Positions 1-8,103 of a DNA stretch of 22,956 nt are shown here, in pieces. The notes beneath the pieces are model-generated. The model did no database searches. It was not told the origin of the DNA and saw only the letters and a list, made by a program, of their open reading frames with translations. The position numbers were made by a program, and so were the translations under genes. The DNA comes from Chara braunii. Its lineage: Eukaryota; Streptophyta; Charophyceae; Charales; Characeae. The stretch spans positions 704,400-727,355 of the forward strand of contig BFEA01000268.1 of NCBI GenBank assembly GCA_003427395.1, given 5' to 3'. Every line of letters starts with the position of its first letter. Position 1 is the first letter of the stretch.

Positions 1-88
<88 letters not shown>
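1..88. repeat. (CT)n microsatellite
   Basis: The window opens inside an uninterrupted run of TC dinucleotides, 44 units visible, which continues beyond the left edge. It is followed by a T/G-rich stretch to about 180 with no gene signal. Confidence 0.98.
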
Positions 89-92
<4 letters not shown>

Positions 93-284
93 CGTTCGTG
101 TTTTGTTTTGTTTTTCGTTTTGTTCGTTTTTCATTTTTTCTTTCAGGTTCTCTGTTTTCTGTTTTTTTGTCTTTTTTATTCAATGTGGCACTTGCCCGCC
201 TTTTTTGCAGCTACTGGGCATTGGACTTGGCCGACCCTTGACAGCTGCGGCGCATTAATGGGCAAGGACGCGGCCGATATATGG

Positions 285-305
285 CCCAAGTACTGGTGGT
301 TTAAA
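285..305. mobile_element. Family A terminal end (right end only)
   Basis: CCCAAGTACTGGTGGTTTAAA is the standard right end of family A. The 100 bp before it contain the GATATATGGCCCAAGTAC context seen in other copies (compare 970-1002 and 18240-18268). No left end is recognisable upstream, so the copy is truncated or its left side has decayed. Confidence 0.7.
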
Positions 306-310
306 TAAGG

Positions 311-383
311 GACTCTGGACTTGATTTCCAGCAGGTGCTGCTCCCCGCGGATAGGTGGAGCCTTCATCCGGAGGACCACTTTA
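311..383. mobile_element. Family D element fragment
   Basis: The sequence from GGACTCTGGACTTGATTTCC through CAGCAGGTGCTGCTCCCC, GATAGGTGGAGCCTTCATCC and GGAGGACCACTTT matches the left half of the family D foldback at 8465-8586. The right arm is not present here. An A-rich run with TAATAATAATAAG follows at 431-452. Confidence 0.6.
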
Positions 384-499
384 GGAATATGCTCTTATCA
401 TTTCCTCAAGGGATGCCCCACAACCGAAGTCAAAAAAAAAATTATAATAATAAGTGACTTTTGACATGCGGGTGGTGGTGAGTGGTGGAGTGACAATCG

Positions 500-645
500 C
501 AGTCACCAAAGGTTGACCGTGCTAAAAATGAGAATGAATCTTCCGCTAGAACCTATCAAGATACGCCGTCATTTTGTTTGTCTTCAAGATACACTGCCAT
601 ATTTTTTGTCGTCTGTGGATGTGGAGTGTACTGGAGGGAGGCCCC
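500..645. mobile_element. Family G element, degraded
   Basis: GAGAATGAATCTTCCGCTAG and the right end GGAGGGAGGCCCC align with the intact element at 5287-5408 (GAGAGTGAATCATCCGCTAG; right end GCAGGGAGGCCC). The left terminal repeat is not clear in this copy. It produces short chance open frames on both strands, which I do not call. Confidence 0.55.
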
Positions 646-691
646 ATGGCAAGTGCTGGAGTGAGGCACGCATGAATGCCTATTTTTGGTT

Positions 692-835
692 CTTTTTTTT
701 TTTTTTTTTTTTTTTTTTAATTGGGGAAGCACCAGGTGTTGTTGTTTCCATCCGAGTCCGTTAGAGGATCCGAACTCATGACCTGTTTGTTTTTTTAGCA
801 TTGCATTTCAGCTATAGATGCAAAATTGAGTAACA
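692..835 (-). mobile_element. tRNA-derived SINE, minus strand (degraded)
   Basis: Read on the minus strand, a pol III B box (GAGTTCGGATCC, plus-strand 766-777) is preceded by AGGTCAT and followed about 60 bases later by an A tail of 27 (poly-T at 692-718). The A box is not convincing in this copy. The B-box context resembles the better copies at 4117-4243 and 19261-19497. Confidence 0.5.
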
Positions 836-844
836 CGTCAAACA

Positions 845-1002
845 TTGAACCGCCAGTACTTCCTAAAGTCGTGCCCGTAAACAAGCCGCGACTTCAGGAA
901 ATGTACGGGCCATTACAAAAACACCCGAATTTATCCGACTCAAACCGTTTCTACTCTATTCTTTTCGGCGGCTGATATCTGGGCCAAGTACTGGTAGCTT
1001 AA
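845..1002. mobile_element. Family A TTAA-type MITE
   Basis: This 158-bp element runs from TTGAACCGCCAGTACTTCC to CCAAGTACTGGTAGCTTAA. It aligns along its whole length with 18111-18268, including TCCTAAAGTCGTGCCCGT, ACAAGCC, TACGGGCC and GTTTCTACTCTATT. An inner inverted repeat (CTTCCTAAAGTCGTG against CGCGACTTCAGGAA) forms a hairpin. Both terminal TTAA-type ends carry point changes, so the copy is old. It codes for nothing. Confidence 0.85.
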
Positions 1003-1054
1003 AGAAGTACATGATTCTACAATGGTTCAAAATGCACACTCGATGGTGACAGCA

Positions 1055-1178
1055 TTAAACGACCGGTACCTACCTCGTTTTGAGGCCGTTAACATGTGGA
1101 TGAACCATCCTTCCCCATGCGGGTCTGTATCCAATCGAAAATGGCATGGCCTAAAAACGCGGTAGGTATGGTTCAGGC
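1055..1178. mobile_element. Family A variant (A2), degraded right end
   Basis: It starts TTAAACGACCGGTACCTACC and shares GAGGCCGTTAAC, ATGxATG, GCGGGTC and CCTAAAAACGCGG blocks with the element at 15829-15959. The right end, GCGGTAGGTATGGTTCAGG, is a mutated form of the terminal repeat. The insert between the ends is self-complementary (CCGTTTTTAGG-type arms). Confidence 0.65.
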
Positions 1179-1384
1179 CACGATAGTGGATGCACATCCG
1201 GAGACCATCACGCGAATAGGCGAGAAGTAAAAGCACCGTGAGGTGTGAAGCTTACTCGTACTAATTACGATTCTGACTATCGGGGATAATGGCGATACAT
1301 ACAAATATCGGATTATGGATTTAGTGAAATATTTGCCTTTTTCCTTGGCAACAAAGAGAACAGACTGCAAGGCGTAATCCATCC

Positions 1385-1636
1385 ATGATCAGTCGTGTCA
1401 TCAATCTGTCTCCTCAGCTCCCCCTACTTGCCTTGTCCTATTTGGTACGCAGCCTTTTGGAGGAACACACCCGGTTACTATCTCGGCCTTGTGTTTGGTC
1501 GAATGCTCGGGAACTCCACGAGGTTCAGCCAGAGCTTCTGGAAATGGATTTAGTAGACGACGAATGTGTGCTGGGACTTCCTGTCGAGGATCATCCTGAT
1601 CAGGAGAGAGGTTTAATATCAATGCTTGCAGCTTGA
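1385..1636 (+). CDS. Unassigned open frame, 83 codons (doubtful)
   Basis: The frame opens at ATG 1385 and ends at TGA 1634-1636. Its second half is acidic and not low-complexity (LLEMDLVDDECVLGLPVEDH), so it reads more like protein than most frames around it. A possible splice acceptor (CTGTCTCCTCAG, ending 1418) lies inside it, so it may be the last exon of a split gene rather than a complete small protein. I recognise no domain, membrane segment or signal. No gene neighbours support it, and chance cannot be excluded. Confidence 0.2.
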   Translation: MISRVINLSPQLPLLALSYLVRSLLEEHTRLLSRPCVWSNARELHEVQPELLEMDLVDDECVLGLPVEDHPDQERGLISMLAA

Positions 1637-2612
1637 TAACATCTCGAAGTAACAGGTCACCAATTAACTGAAGTCCACAGTGACAGTGATATGGACAGAA
1701 GGCTCACCCAGCCCGATACATCGACTCTGGGTGTGTTCACTTGTGCGTGTGCGGTCCTCGGTCCTTTGTTTTTAGCCTGCAGTTTTCACTTTTTCCATTT
1801 TTTTACTTAGATCTCCGTCTTCTACGCCCAATGTCTCTTAATCTGTGCATGTCCTAATCCTTGCAAGCGGGATGTCGCCCCAGATGATGTCCAGGTTCGG
1901 GATTGGCAGTGCCATGCTTTTGGGAGGGAGCTAGCTTCCCTTTCCACTCAGTCTGTCAGGAGCTCAAAAAAAAGATGAAAAAAAAGTCACCCCGCAGCAG
2001 CCCATCCACAGACCATTTGTCTATCTGATGGTGATGGTATGCCATAGCATTATGGGCTTCGCTCCAGTATACAACAGTCTACATGCATTTGGACACTTTC
2101 CGGACCGAATACGTTCAACGAGTTGGATTTGTTAGAGTGCTTATGGTCCATTAAGCGTCCAAGTGCATCTGTAGTGTTGTGTAGTGGTGCGGCGCCCTAT
2201 ATCTGGGCTTGTCCTGCTGCTAGCTGACCGATGTTCCTGTCCCGTCCCATCCATGTGCAATACACAGATGCAAAAGAGGAGTGCAAAGAATAACCTTTTT
2301 TTCTTCTTTTTTTTTTGATCGAAAAACAAAGAGGATATAACGCCGCGACTTCGATTCTGGCTGGGAAAATGATCGGTTTATCAACCGATTATGAAGGAAA
2401 ACAAAGGATCTTTTTTTTCTTCTTCTGACAGGACAGGACAGTTCAGACAGGTGAGAGGACAGACACAGAACATTATGCATCTTGATTATCTTCTCCCATG
2501 GGCGTCACCCGAACTACTCCACATCGGAGTTGCATGCGCCCTACATGGTCACCCAGATACATTCCAACTGATTGAACATTTTGAATGGCATTGAGACCAT
2601 TGTCAGCTCCAG
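1637..2612. other. No gene called; A/T runs and one possible exon
   Basis: This stretch holds poly-T and A-rich runs (1793-1806, 2297-2316, 2408-2422) and a GGACA-rich patch (2427-2462). From a TTTTTTACTTAG acceptor at 1810, 55 codons stay open to TGA 1976-1978 and include CACPNPCKRDVAPDDVQV. I know no family for that peptide and do not call it a gene. Confidence 0.4.
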
Positions 2613-2843
2613 GGGCAAGGTCCCACTAGCAAAAACGATTGGATTGAGCTCCTGAATCTGGATGTGTTTTATGCATCTCAAGGTCCCACTAGCAAAAACG
2701 ATTGGATTGAGCTCCTGAATCTGGATGTGTTTTACGCAGAGGTGCAGAAATGCTGTTCGATCTCGATTATCTGCGCTTCCCCATGAAAATGTCCACAATC
2801 ACACATTCTGTCCAATCCCTCTTTGCTAGTGGGACCTTGGCCC
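2613..2843. mobile_element. Family E MITE with internal 63-bp duplication
   Basis: The ends GGGCAAGGTCCCACTAGCAA and TTGCTAGTGGGACCTTGGCC are inverted repeats. The left 63 bp (2617-2679) is repeated next to itself (2680-2742) with a single T-to-C difference near the end, which makes this copy longer (231 bp) than the 166-167 bp copies at 4821-4986 and 5644-5810. The middle (GAGGTGCAGAAATG; TCTCGATTATCTGC) is also shared with those copies. No coding capacity. Confidence 0.85.
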
Positions 2844-3351
2844 AAAAACACTTGAAATGTTGTGCATTGGAGTGCGGACCCCATTTGTTCGTTTCTTTTC
2901 TTCCTTCTCTAAGTCTTTCCATTACAATCTGGGAATTGCGCCCAGCGTCCCTCACATGAACAGCTATGGCCCACAGGGATAAGCCTGGCGCACCAGCCAC
3001 GCATAACCCCAGCCATAGCAAAAATCTCCCAGCTATCCTGCAATGGATAGCTCCAACCCTACCGCACATCCACCAGCACAACCCAAACCTAAGTATCAAT
3101 GCGAACCTAAGTATCGTAAACAGAGAAGGAACCCTAATTAAACGCTCAGTTATCGACTCACGCACTCATCCCAAGCCAATCACCAACCCTAACTACACCC
3201 AATGGCTAGGGTCTGGTTATCCTTCTTCAATTCCACGAGCAGCAACATGGCACTTTTCTTTTCTTCACTTGATTTTTTTCATTTTTTTTTACTTGAATGG
3301 CTGCTTCTCCCCATTGTTAGTTTGTTTGTTTGTTTGTTTGTTTTATTGGAT
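2844..3351. other. No gene called; simple repeats
   Basis: It contains a C/A-rich stretch (2960-3210) with scattered ACCCTAA-like words that do not form a telomere array, a T-rich run (3270-3292) and (TTTG)5 at 3320-3341. The 183-codon frame crossing it has no recognisable protein and runs into the foldback element that follows. Confidence 0.5.
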
Positions 3352-3493
3352 GCTGCTGCGACTCTCGCGAAGTACCGGGGCATCGTTTTGCTGGACGTCC
3401 ATCCAGGCAAAATGGGCCCCTCATGCAACCCATTTGGCCTGGATGGATGTGCCGCAAAAAGGTGCCCGGGTACTTCCGAAGAGTCACGGCAGC
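3352..3493. mobile_element. Foldback element with 65-bp arms
   Basis: Arms 3352-3416 and 3429-3493 are inverted copies of each other (I count about 80% matches), with a 12-base spacer. Paired words are GCGAAGTACC/GGTACTTCCG, CCATCCAGGC/GCCTGGATGG and AAAATGGG/CCCATTTG. About 45 bp further on, TAATGGTGGGTTAAAG (3527-3542) looks like a family A right end, so the hairpin may be the core of a longer family A-like element. Confidence 0.75.
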
Positions 3494-3535
3494 ATGCATG
3501 AGGTCCGTATTTGCTAGCTGGGAAAAGTAATGGTG

Positions 3536-3727
3536 GGTTAAAGCACCAGTACAGGGCTACCTGGGCCGCGGGCCTGACACCCGAAATTCCGGAGGCGTGA
3601 AACAAAAAAGCGACTGGCGATCCAATATATCAACGGCAGGGCCCGCGTTTGACGTTTCGGCCCTGTTTTCTTGTGGCGACAAGTTTTGGACTGCAAGGCT
3701 GGGCCCGTGTACTAGCGCGGTATAAAC
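3536..3727. mobile_element. Family A element, degraded
   Basis: It starts GTTAAAGCACCAGTACAGGG and ends near GTGTACTAGCGCGGTATAAA; both are mutated versions of the family A ends. It is G+C-rich inside, with GGGCC-rich inverted words. Its right end abuts the next element and its left end abuts the previous one. Confidence 0.55.
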
Positions 3728-3900
3728 CAACAGTACCTAGCGGTTGTGTGGCCACGGGGTCCTACCTGCGACTTTCGGAGGCCCGCCCCGCGACGATGGC
3801 CACAGATTAAAAATCTGTGCGGCCGCGAAGCCTTCGAAAGTCGCAGCGCGTTAACGTGAACGCCCCGGGACCGCACACTGGTAGAGGTACTGGTGGTTTA
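3721..3900. mobile_element. Family A element, 180 bp
   Basis: It runs from TATAAACCAACAGTACCTAG to AGAGGTACTGGTGGTTTA. Inner inverted arms TGCGACTTTCGGAGGC and GCCTTCGAAAGTCGCA, and a central AGATTAAAAATCT palindrome, make it a strong hairpin. It is immediately followed by another family A-like start. Confidence 0.75.
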
Positions 3901-4005
3901 CAGCAACAGTTCTATGAGGCTAAGTTGACAAAGCTTACCTTCCAAGGCAGGCGGAGCCTCCAACTGGGACTTTTCATAGTGTCCGTCCGCCTTCACCACC
4001 GGCCC
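3896..4005. mobile_element. Family A variant fragment
   Basis: CAGTTCTATGAGGCTAAG, then TTGACAAAG and CAAGGC, match the left half of the intact element at 21151-21310 (CAGTTCACACGAGCCTAAG, TTGACGAAAG, CAAGGC). The right end is not recognisable, so the 3' boundary is approximate. Confidence 0.5.
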
Positions 4006-4116
4006 AGGTCTGAATCAAAATGCTCCTACTGTGTATGTTAGAGCTATAAAAACAACTGGAGGTGTGAACAGCCAGCAAATGGCCCCAGCCTCGGAGAAAG
4101 TCGTTCATCGTCTACT

Positions 4117-4243
4117 CGGAATGGGCGTAGCTCAGTTGGTACACCCATGAACTGTTGAAATACAGACCTGAGTTCGAATCCAAAGACATCATGATGAACG
4201 AAATCAAATAAGTTGAAAAAAAAAAAAGAAAAAAAAAAAGAAA
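4117..4243 (+). mobile_element. tRNA-derived SINE
   Basis: A good pol III A box (TAGCTCAGTTGG, 4128-4139) and B box (GAGTTCGAATCC, 4170-4181) stand 42 bases apart, as in a tRNA. The 5' GGGCGTA has no matching acceptor strand after the B box, so it is not a tRNA gene. A short body and an A-rich tail with G interruptions (4215-4243) follow. The words AACTGTTGA and ACCTGAGTTCGAATCC are shared with the minus-strand copy at 19261-19497. Confidence 0.75.
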
Positions 4244-4344
4244 TAGCTCCAAGTTACCTCAGGCTTGTGAAAGATACATTATCTGTAGGCCGTTGCTGCT
4301 TTGTATTATTATTATTATTATTTTAGTTATTAAAAAATGCAGTC

Positions 4345-4476
4345 TGTATCTCGGGGCTACTGGCCCACAATGGCTGACGGTGCCAGCCAAAAAAGAAAAG
4401 AAGTGTCGCGCTTGCAGTTCGGCAAAGCTTGGCACGCATCGCAGCGTCTCCAGCGCCAGGTGTACTGGTGGTTTAA
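4345..4476. mobile_element. Family A element, right part
   Basis: It ends GGTGTACTGGTGGTTTAA. The block CTACTGGCCCACAATGGCTG and the following GGTGCCAGCC match the middle of the intact 209-bp copy at 20294-20502 (ACTGCTGGACCCAAATGGCT; GGCGCCAGCC). The left terminal repeat is missing, and a TTA-repeat (4306-4324) lies where it should be. Confidence 0.6.
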
Positions 4477-4820
4477 ATCCCCGAGCAAAACAAATTGCGA
4501 TGACGAGAACCACTGTACGATAATGCTCCGTCGCTGGCGAGACAGCCGTGGAATATCTCGATGATACGAAAACTAGAAAAAGGACAGTTCATCCAAAAAG
4601 ATGATACGCTTTTTGGGAAAAACTCCGAAAAAGTGTTTTCAGATCCTCGACCCTTCTTTTTTTTTGGTAACCTTTCATTTCCTTGGTCATTATTGTAATC
4701 TATTATCTTTTCGTTCTAATGATCTGCCTGCCTTCTGCCCTCATTGGCAGGCACGTGTCACAAAAAGGGCTTTTCCTGTTCTATAGCTTTGGCCCTCCAA
4801 CGGTGACGAACATCTTTCCT
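4477..4820. other. No gene called
   Basis: This is unassigned A/T-rich DNA. Short open frames here carry no recognisable domain. A hydrophobic run encoded around 4683-4780 looks like chance in T-rich sequence. Confidence 0.5.
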
Positions 4821-4986
4821 GGGGGGAGGCCCACTAGCAACGATTGTTGGACTGAATGCCTGAATCTAGACGTGGTTGTGGAGAGGTGCAGAAACACGAA
4901 ATTGAACTGCTTTTCTGCATCTCTGCTTAAAACCCATCCAGATTCACGCACTTGATCCAATCCTCTTTGCTAGTGGGACTTAGCCC
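4821..4986. mobile_element. Family E MITE
   Basis: The left end GGAGGCCCACTAGCAACGAT and right end TTTGCTAGTGGGACTTAGCC are diverged inverted repeats. The interior (GTGGAGAGGTGCAGAAAC; CTGCATCTCTGC) matches the other two family E copies. Confidence 0.8.
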
Positions 4987-5069
4987 GTGCACCCCTGCGC
5001 AAACAGGAACCACAGAACCTGCCCTCAAAAATGGGGTGCTCGTAAAAAGAGCAAACGAAATACCACTCA

Positions 5070-5262
5070 GGCCATGCTCACACAAGCGCTTTCGTAAATG
5101 TATCTGACCGTAACAGCGGGTGTAATTACTAATTACATAAGAAGGTAGTTTTTGGAAGGTCTCCGAATAGCAATCCAAAAGCCAGACGTGGATGCCCCGG
5201 ACTGTAATCACATCCAGAGCCAGATGTGGATGCATCTGGCTGTAATAACATCTAGAGCTTTG
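5070..5262. mobile_element. Family F element with 38-bp internal duplication
   Basis: The left part CCATGCTCACACAAGCGCTT, then GTAAATGTATCTGACCGTAA, matches family F copies at 9940 and 10504. A unit from 5182 (CCAGACGTGGATGCCCCGG) is repeated from 5220 (CCAGATGTGGATGCATCTGG), period 38. The right terminal end is unclear. Confidence 0.55.
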
Positions 5263-5286
5263 TACAATAACTTATTGGTCCAGTAT

Positions 5287-5408
5287 GGGCCTCGCCGCAC
5301 TACTCTCGAAATGTGCAAAACGAGAGTGAATCATCCGCTAGAATATGGAAAAATACACTGGCAACGCTTTTGTCTTTTGTGCATGTCGAGAGTAGTGCAG
5401 GGAGGCCC
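5287..5408. mobile_element. Family G MITE, intact ends
   Basis: The ends GGGCCTCGCCGCACTACTCT and AGAGTAGTGCAGGGAGGCCC are inverted repeats with only two mismatches, continuing as CGA/TCG. The flanks are TAT on both sides, which could be a 3-bp target duplication. The element is 122 bp and non-coding. A degraded relative lies at 500-645. Confidence 0.8.
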
Positions 5409-5643
5409 TATATGCCCTCACACTCACAGAGTAGTTAGGGATACAACAAGGACAATAAGATCAATAGTAGACTCAATAGACGCAATAAACTCAATACTAT
5501 ATTACCATTTTTTGTTTTTTTTTGACAAGTGGATATATGAACCCCATTTAACCTTTTTGTTTTATTAAAAAAAAACTCGAGATCTCGTGATCTATTTCCA
5601 GGGTAATGTTATTTTCCTCGGGGCTCAGGGTGGATGAGCATCA
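5409..5643. other. No gene called; A/T-rich
   Basis: It holds a repeated (A)CAATA/GACTCAATAGA-type patch (5440-5500), T and A runs (5512-5523, 5566-5575), and no gene signal. Confidence 0.5.
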
Positions 5644-5810
5644 GGGCCGAGGTCCCACTAGCAAAAGGGATAGGATCGAGCTCCTGAATGTGGATGTGTT
5701 TTAAGCAGAGATGCAGAAAAACAGTTCAATCTCGATTTCCTGCACATCTCCATAAACTCGTCCAGATTCAGGCATTCGATCCTATACTTTTTGCTAGTGG
5801 GACCACGCCC
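5644..5810. mobile_element. Family E MITE
   Basis: The ends GGGCCGAGGTCCCACTAGCA and TGCTAGTGGGACCACGCCC are inverted repeats. The interior also folds (GAGATGCAGAAAAACAGTTC / CTGCACATCTCC). This is the typical 167-bp form of the family. Confidence 0.85.
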
Positions 5811-5922
5811 CAGGACATGCCACTTACATTCCGCCCGGATTCCATTGGACCGATTAAAAAAAAATAGTGCAGGGAGCAGCACATGTGTGAAAATGGGGCC
5901 CAGCGCTTCTACATATATATAT

Positions 5923-6197
5923 TTAAACCACCAGTGCTTTGGGAGGTTACGCCCTGCATGCAGCCAGCCATTGCTACAGTTTCTGCCACGTTTCCACTCG
6001 AATGAATTTGTGCCAGCACCCTACCGTCTTCCCCCGAACATAACGCACCCTCATTTTGCCTGTATCGGGCCGGAAACATATCTTGTATACGTTCATTTTC
6101 AGGGTGCGTTATGTTCGGGGGAAGACAGTAGGCTTGTTCGCCGCAGCACGTTGTGGCACGCATGCGGCCGCGACTTGTGGAAGTACTGGTGGTCTAA
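5923..6197. mobile_element. Family A element interrupted by a TA-type MITE
   Basis: It runs from TTAAACCACCAGTGCTTTGG to GGAAGTACTGGTGGTCTAA. Its 275 bp include a 105-bp nested element (6024-6128) plus one 2-bp target copy. Without those it is about 168 bp, the usual family A size. The outer parts carry GCATGCAGCC and GCACGCATGCGGCCGC. The long open frames crossing this region are by-products of the palindromes. Confidence 0.85.
6024..6128. mobile_element. Family C MITE (TA target), nested
   Basis: Near-perfect inverted ends (CCGTCTTCCCCCGAACATAA and its complement, about 28 bp with one mismatch) are flanked by TA at 6022-6023 and 6129-6130. TA duplication and short clean ends fit a Tc1/mariner-type non-autonomous element. 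It sits inside a family A copy, so it inserted later. Confidence 0.88.
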
Positions 6198-6234
6198 CCG
6201 AAAGGTAGCTGAAGTTGGTTATAAGCTGGGGCTA

Positions 6235-6351
6235 CCGTCTTCACCCGAATAGAATGCCCCGTGATTATAGCCGTATCTGTTTCAATATCTGTTTCAACTC
6301 TCAGTCTAGGTACAGCGATAATGACCTTGCGTTGTATTTGGGTGAAGAGGG
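6235..6351. mobile_element. Family C MITE, older copy
   Basis: The ends CCGTCTTCACCCGAATAGAA and TTGTATTTGGGTGAAGAGGG are inverted with mismatches and flanked by TA (6233-6234, 6352-6353). It lies only 104 bp from the nested copy at 6024-6128. Confidence 0.8.
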
Positions 6352-6797
6352 TAGGTCCCCGCTAACGGCATTGTAGCTCAGCATTGAGTTTTCAACCATG
6401 TGTGGGACCAAGCCTGCATTCAATCTGCTCGAAATAGATAGGTATGAAGATATTCAGCACGAATCTATTAGACTTTTGATGTATTAAAAGTTAAAATCAA
6501 ATTTGATGTATTAAAAACGAAAATTAATTTTCTAGATTACTCGACTCTTGTGTCCTTCAAATTCCATTTTCTTGGATGCTTTTAGGTTTTCTTTTTCTTT
6601 TTGTGAATCTGACAGCCGTATCCCATATTCATGCTGAAAGCAGCCCTCACTGAGGGCATACTCACACTGGTACGTCGGGTAATGCATCCAACCACTTTCT
6701 CGGCCAAACCGGCCGCTTTCCAGGTTGGACACATTTAGGGAGAAGATGGGCGTTAGAAGGGAAGTATGAAGCGGGCTTGGGTCAGGAACAAAGGAAC
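6352..6797. other. No gene called; family F fragment and A/T-rich duplication
   Basis: TTTTGATGTATTAAAA occurs twice at about 6474-6516. At 6652-6680, GAGGGCATACTCACACTGG is a lone family F end. A minus-strand open frame crosses into the GA repeats and is not called. Confidence 0.5.
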
Positions 6798-6852
<55 letters not shown>

Positions 6853-6939
6853 ATGACATGTGTTGAACAAAATCGGATGGACCAGCTTGCCACCCCAGAT
6901 TTCGATTCGGTGGGCTGGGCGGTTACATGGTCCAGAAGC

Positions 6940-6987
<48 letters not shown>

Positions 6988-7078
6988 ATGGCATGCGTAG
7001 AACAAACTCGGATGGACCAGCTTGCCAGCCCAGATTCCAATTGGGTGGGCTGGGCGGTTACATGGTCGAGAAGCTCTT
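6798..7078. repeat. Two (GA)n tracts with duplicated flanks
   Basis: A (GA)n tract of about 53 bp (6799-6851) is followed by an 87-bp unit (GCATGACATGTGTTGAAC through GGTTACATGGTCCAGAAGC). A second (GA)n tract (6943-6986) and a second copy of that unit (GCATGGCATGCGTAGAAC through GGTTACATGGTCGAGAAGC) follow. The whole repeats with a period of about 136 bp and some 12% divergence. The GA runs keep frames open on both strands. Confidence 0.93.
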
Positions 7079-7336
7079 GGGCTGCAAATTGCTAGGGGCT
7101 TGACAAATTGCTGGTCCTTGTGTTGTTGAGCATTCATTTTCAGTTTATGTACGAATAAAATTCCAGCCGCGTATTTGTGATTGCTTCCAGAATTCGTGGT
7201 GTAACCTGCGCGCGAGTTGTCGTTGCTATTTTATTTCCCTCTCGCAAGAAAACTTTTCGAGAATGAAAAGCGGCAAGAGCTAAAAGACTCTAAAAGCAGG
7301 GACCTCCTTGTGGTTGTGTAGCAGATGGGGGGATAG

Positions 7337-7509
7337 TCTGACATCTGCCAAGCCAATGAGGGTGGAGCTGAACTGCAGAGTAACATCATACGCACCAATG
7401 AGGTGTTCGAGCTACTACGCTCATTGGTGATCCAGCAGGCTGGACCAGACCTACTGGGGACCACCACTGAGACGCTGAAAAGTACTTTGTGGCGCCTGAT
7501 TCACCAATG
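7337..7509 (+). CDS. Unassigned coding-like remnant (C-terminal piece)
   Basis: After TAG at 7334-7336 the frame stays open to TGA 7507-7509. Residues such as NIIRTNEVFELLRSLVIQQA, followed by GPDLLGTTTETL, read as amphipathic, well-mixed protein. It has no ATG. Just upstream in another frame, NEKRQELKDSKSRDLLVV is similarly protein-like. Together they suggest an exon or a decayed gene, perhaps of a transposon. A family A element begins 21 bp after the stop. I recognise no domain. Confidence 0.3.
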
Positions 7510-7530
7510 AATGACATCACCGTGTCCATA

Positions 7531-7681
7531 TTAAACCACCAGTACTTGGGCGACGCCTTAGCGTTAACGCTACGAGAATTTCGCTACCGGCGGGCCGTCG
7601 ATAAATCGTATCAACAGCCCGCGCCGCTTCAAAAAGGGTGCGGCCGGCGCGGCGCGCAGTGCCCGAGTACTGGTGGTTTAA
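7531..7681. mobile_element. Family A MITE, intact, TTAA at both ends
   Basis: This 151-bp element runs from TTAAACCACCAGTACTTGGG to CCGAGTACTGGTGGTTTAA. The 17-bp ends are perfectly inverted. The interior is G+C-rich with CCGGCGGGCC / GGCCGGCGCGG words. Its right TTAA is shared with the start of another copy. Confidence 0.92.
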
Positions 7682-7715
7682 ACCACCAGTCCGTCGCCGA
7701 CCTGTTTTTTTCCGA
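7678..7715. mobile_element. Start of a second family A copy, abutting the first
   Basis: TTAAACCACCAGTCCGTCGC begins exactly at the TTAA that ends the previous element, giving GGTTTAAACC at the junction. No matching right end follows within 400 bp, so this copy is truncated or its right end has decayed. Confidence 0.65.
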
Positions 7716-7840
7716 GCACCCTAAGACGAATAGACCGCGTGTACCCAAGAACGAAAAAATGGGAGGTCCTTCATCGATGACACCGCGCGGGAGAAGAGGA
7801 TACCACTGCGGCTATGGAATGGTCCGACCGATCTTCAGAC

Positions 7841-7882
7841 CGAGCCGGTAATTTTTTGGAGCGAGCCGGTAATTTTTCGGAG
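7841..7882. repeat. Two 21-bp tandem units
   Basis: CGAGCCGGTAATTTTTTGGAG is followed directly by CGAGCCGGTAATTTTTCGGAG, with one difference. Confidence 0.9.
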
Positions 7883-7975
7883 CCGCGGGGTAAGATGCGG
7901 AGAGGGCGAGATGAACAAATGGGAGGTCCATCCACACGTATATGTGCATGAAGACGTGAGTATGATGAATACTTG

Positions 7976-8103
7976 GGGTGTACTCGCTCGCACTGGTAAT
8001 TTCTTAAAAGCATCTTACGGCATCTACGACCCAACCTGGATGCATCTGACCGCAGTCAGGTCCACAGCTCCGTTAAAAAAATCCCCGTGTGAGTATGCCC
8101 TCC
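7976..8103. mobile_element. Family F element
   Basis: The left end GGGGTGTACTCGCTCGCACT and right end CCCCGTGTGAGTATGCCCTC are inverted repeats. The inside word CTGGATGCATCTGACCGCAG is shared with the copies at 5070 and 10504. Confidence 0.7.

Noticed and set aside
3120-3190. Interstitial plant telomere repeats (ACCCTAA)
   Set aside because: There are only isolated words, not a tandem array.
2966-3517. 183-codon plus-strand gene
   Set aside because: It crosses a T-rich run and the 65-bp foldback arms, and has no known domain.
4040-4060. TATA-type promoter (CTATAAAAACA)
   Set aside because: No gene follows, and such words are expected by chance in this A/T-rich DNA.
4121-4191. tRNA gene
   Set aside because: The A and B boxes are good, but the 5' GGGCGTA has no pairing acceptor strand, and an A tail follows. 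It is called as a SINE.
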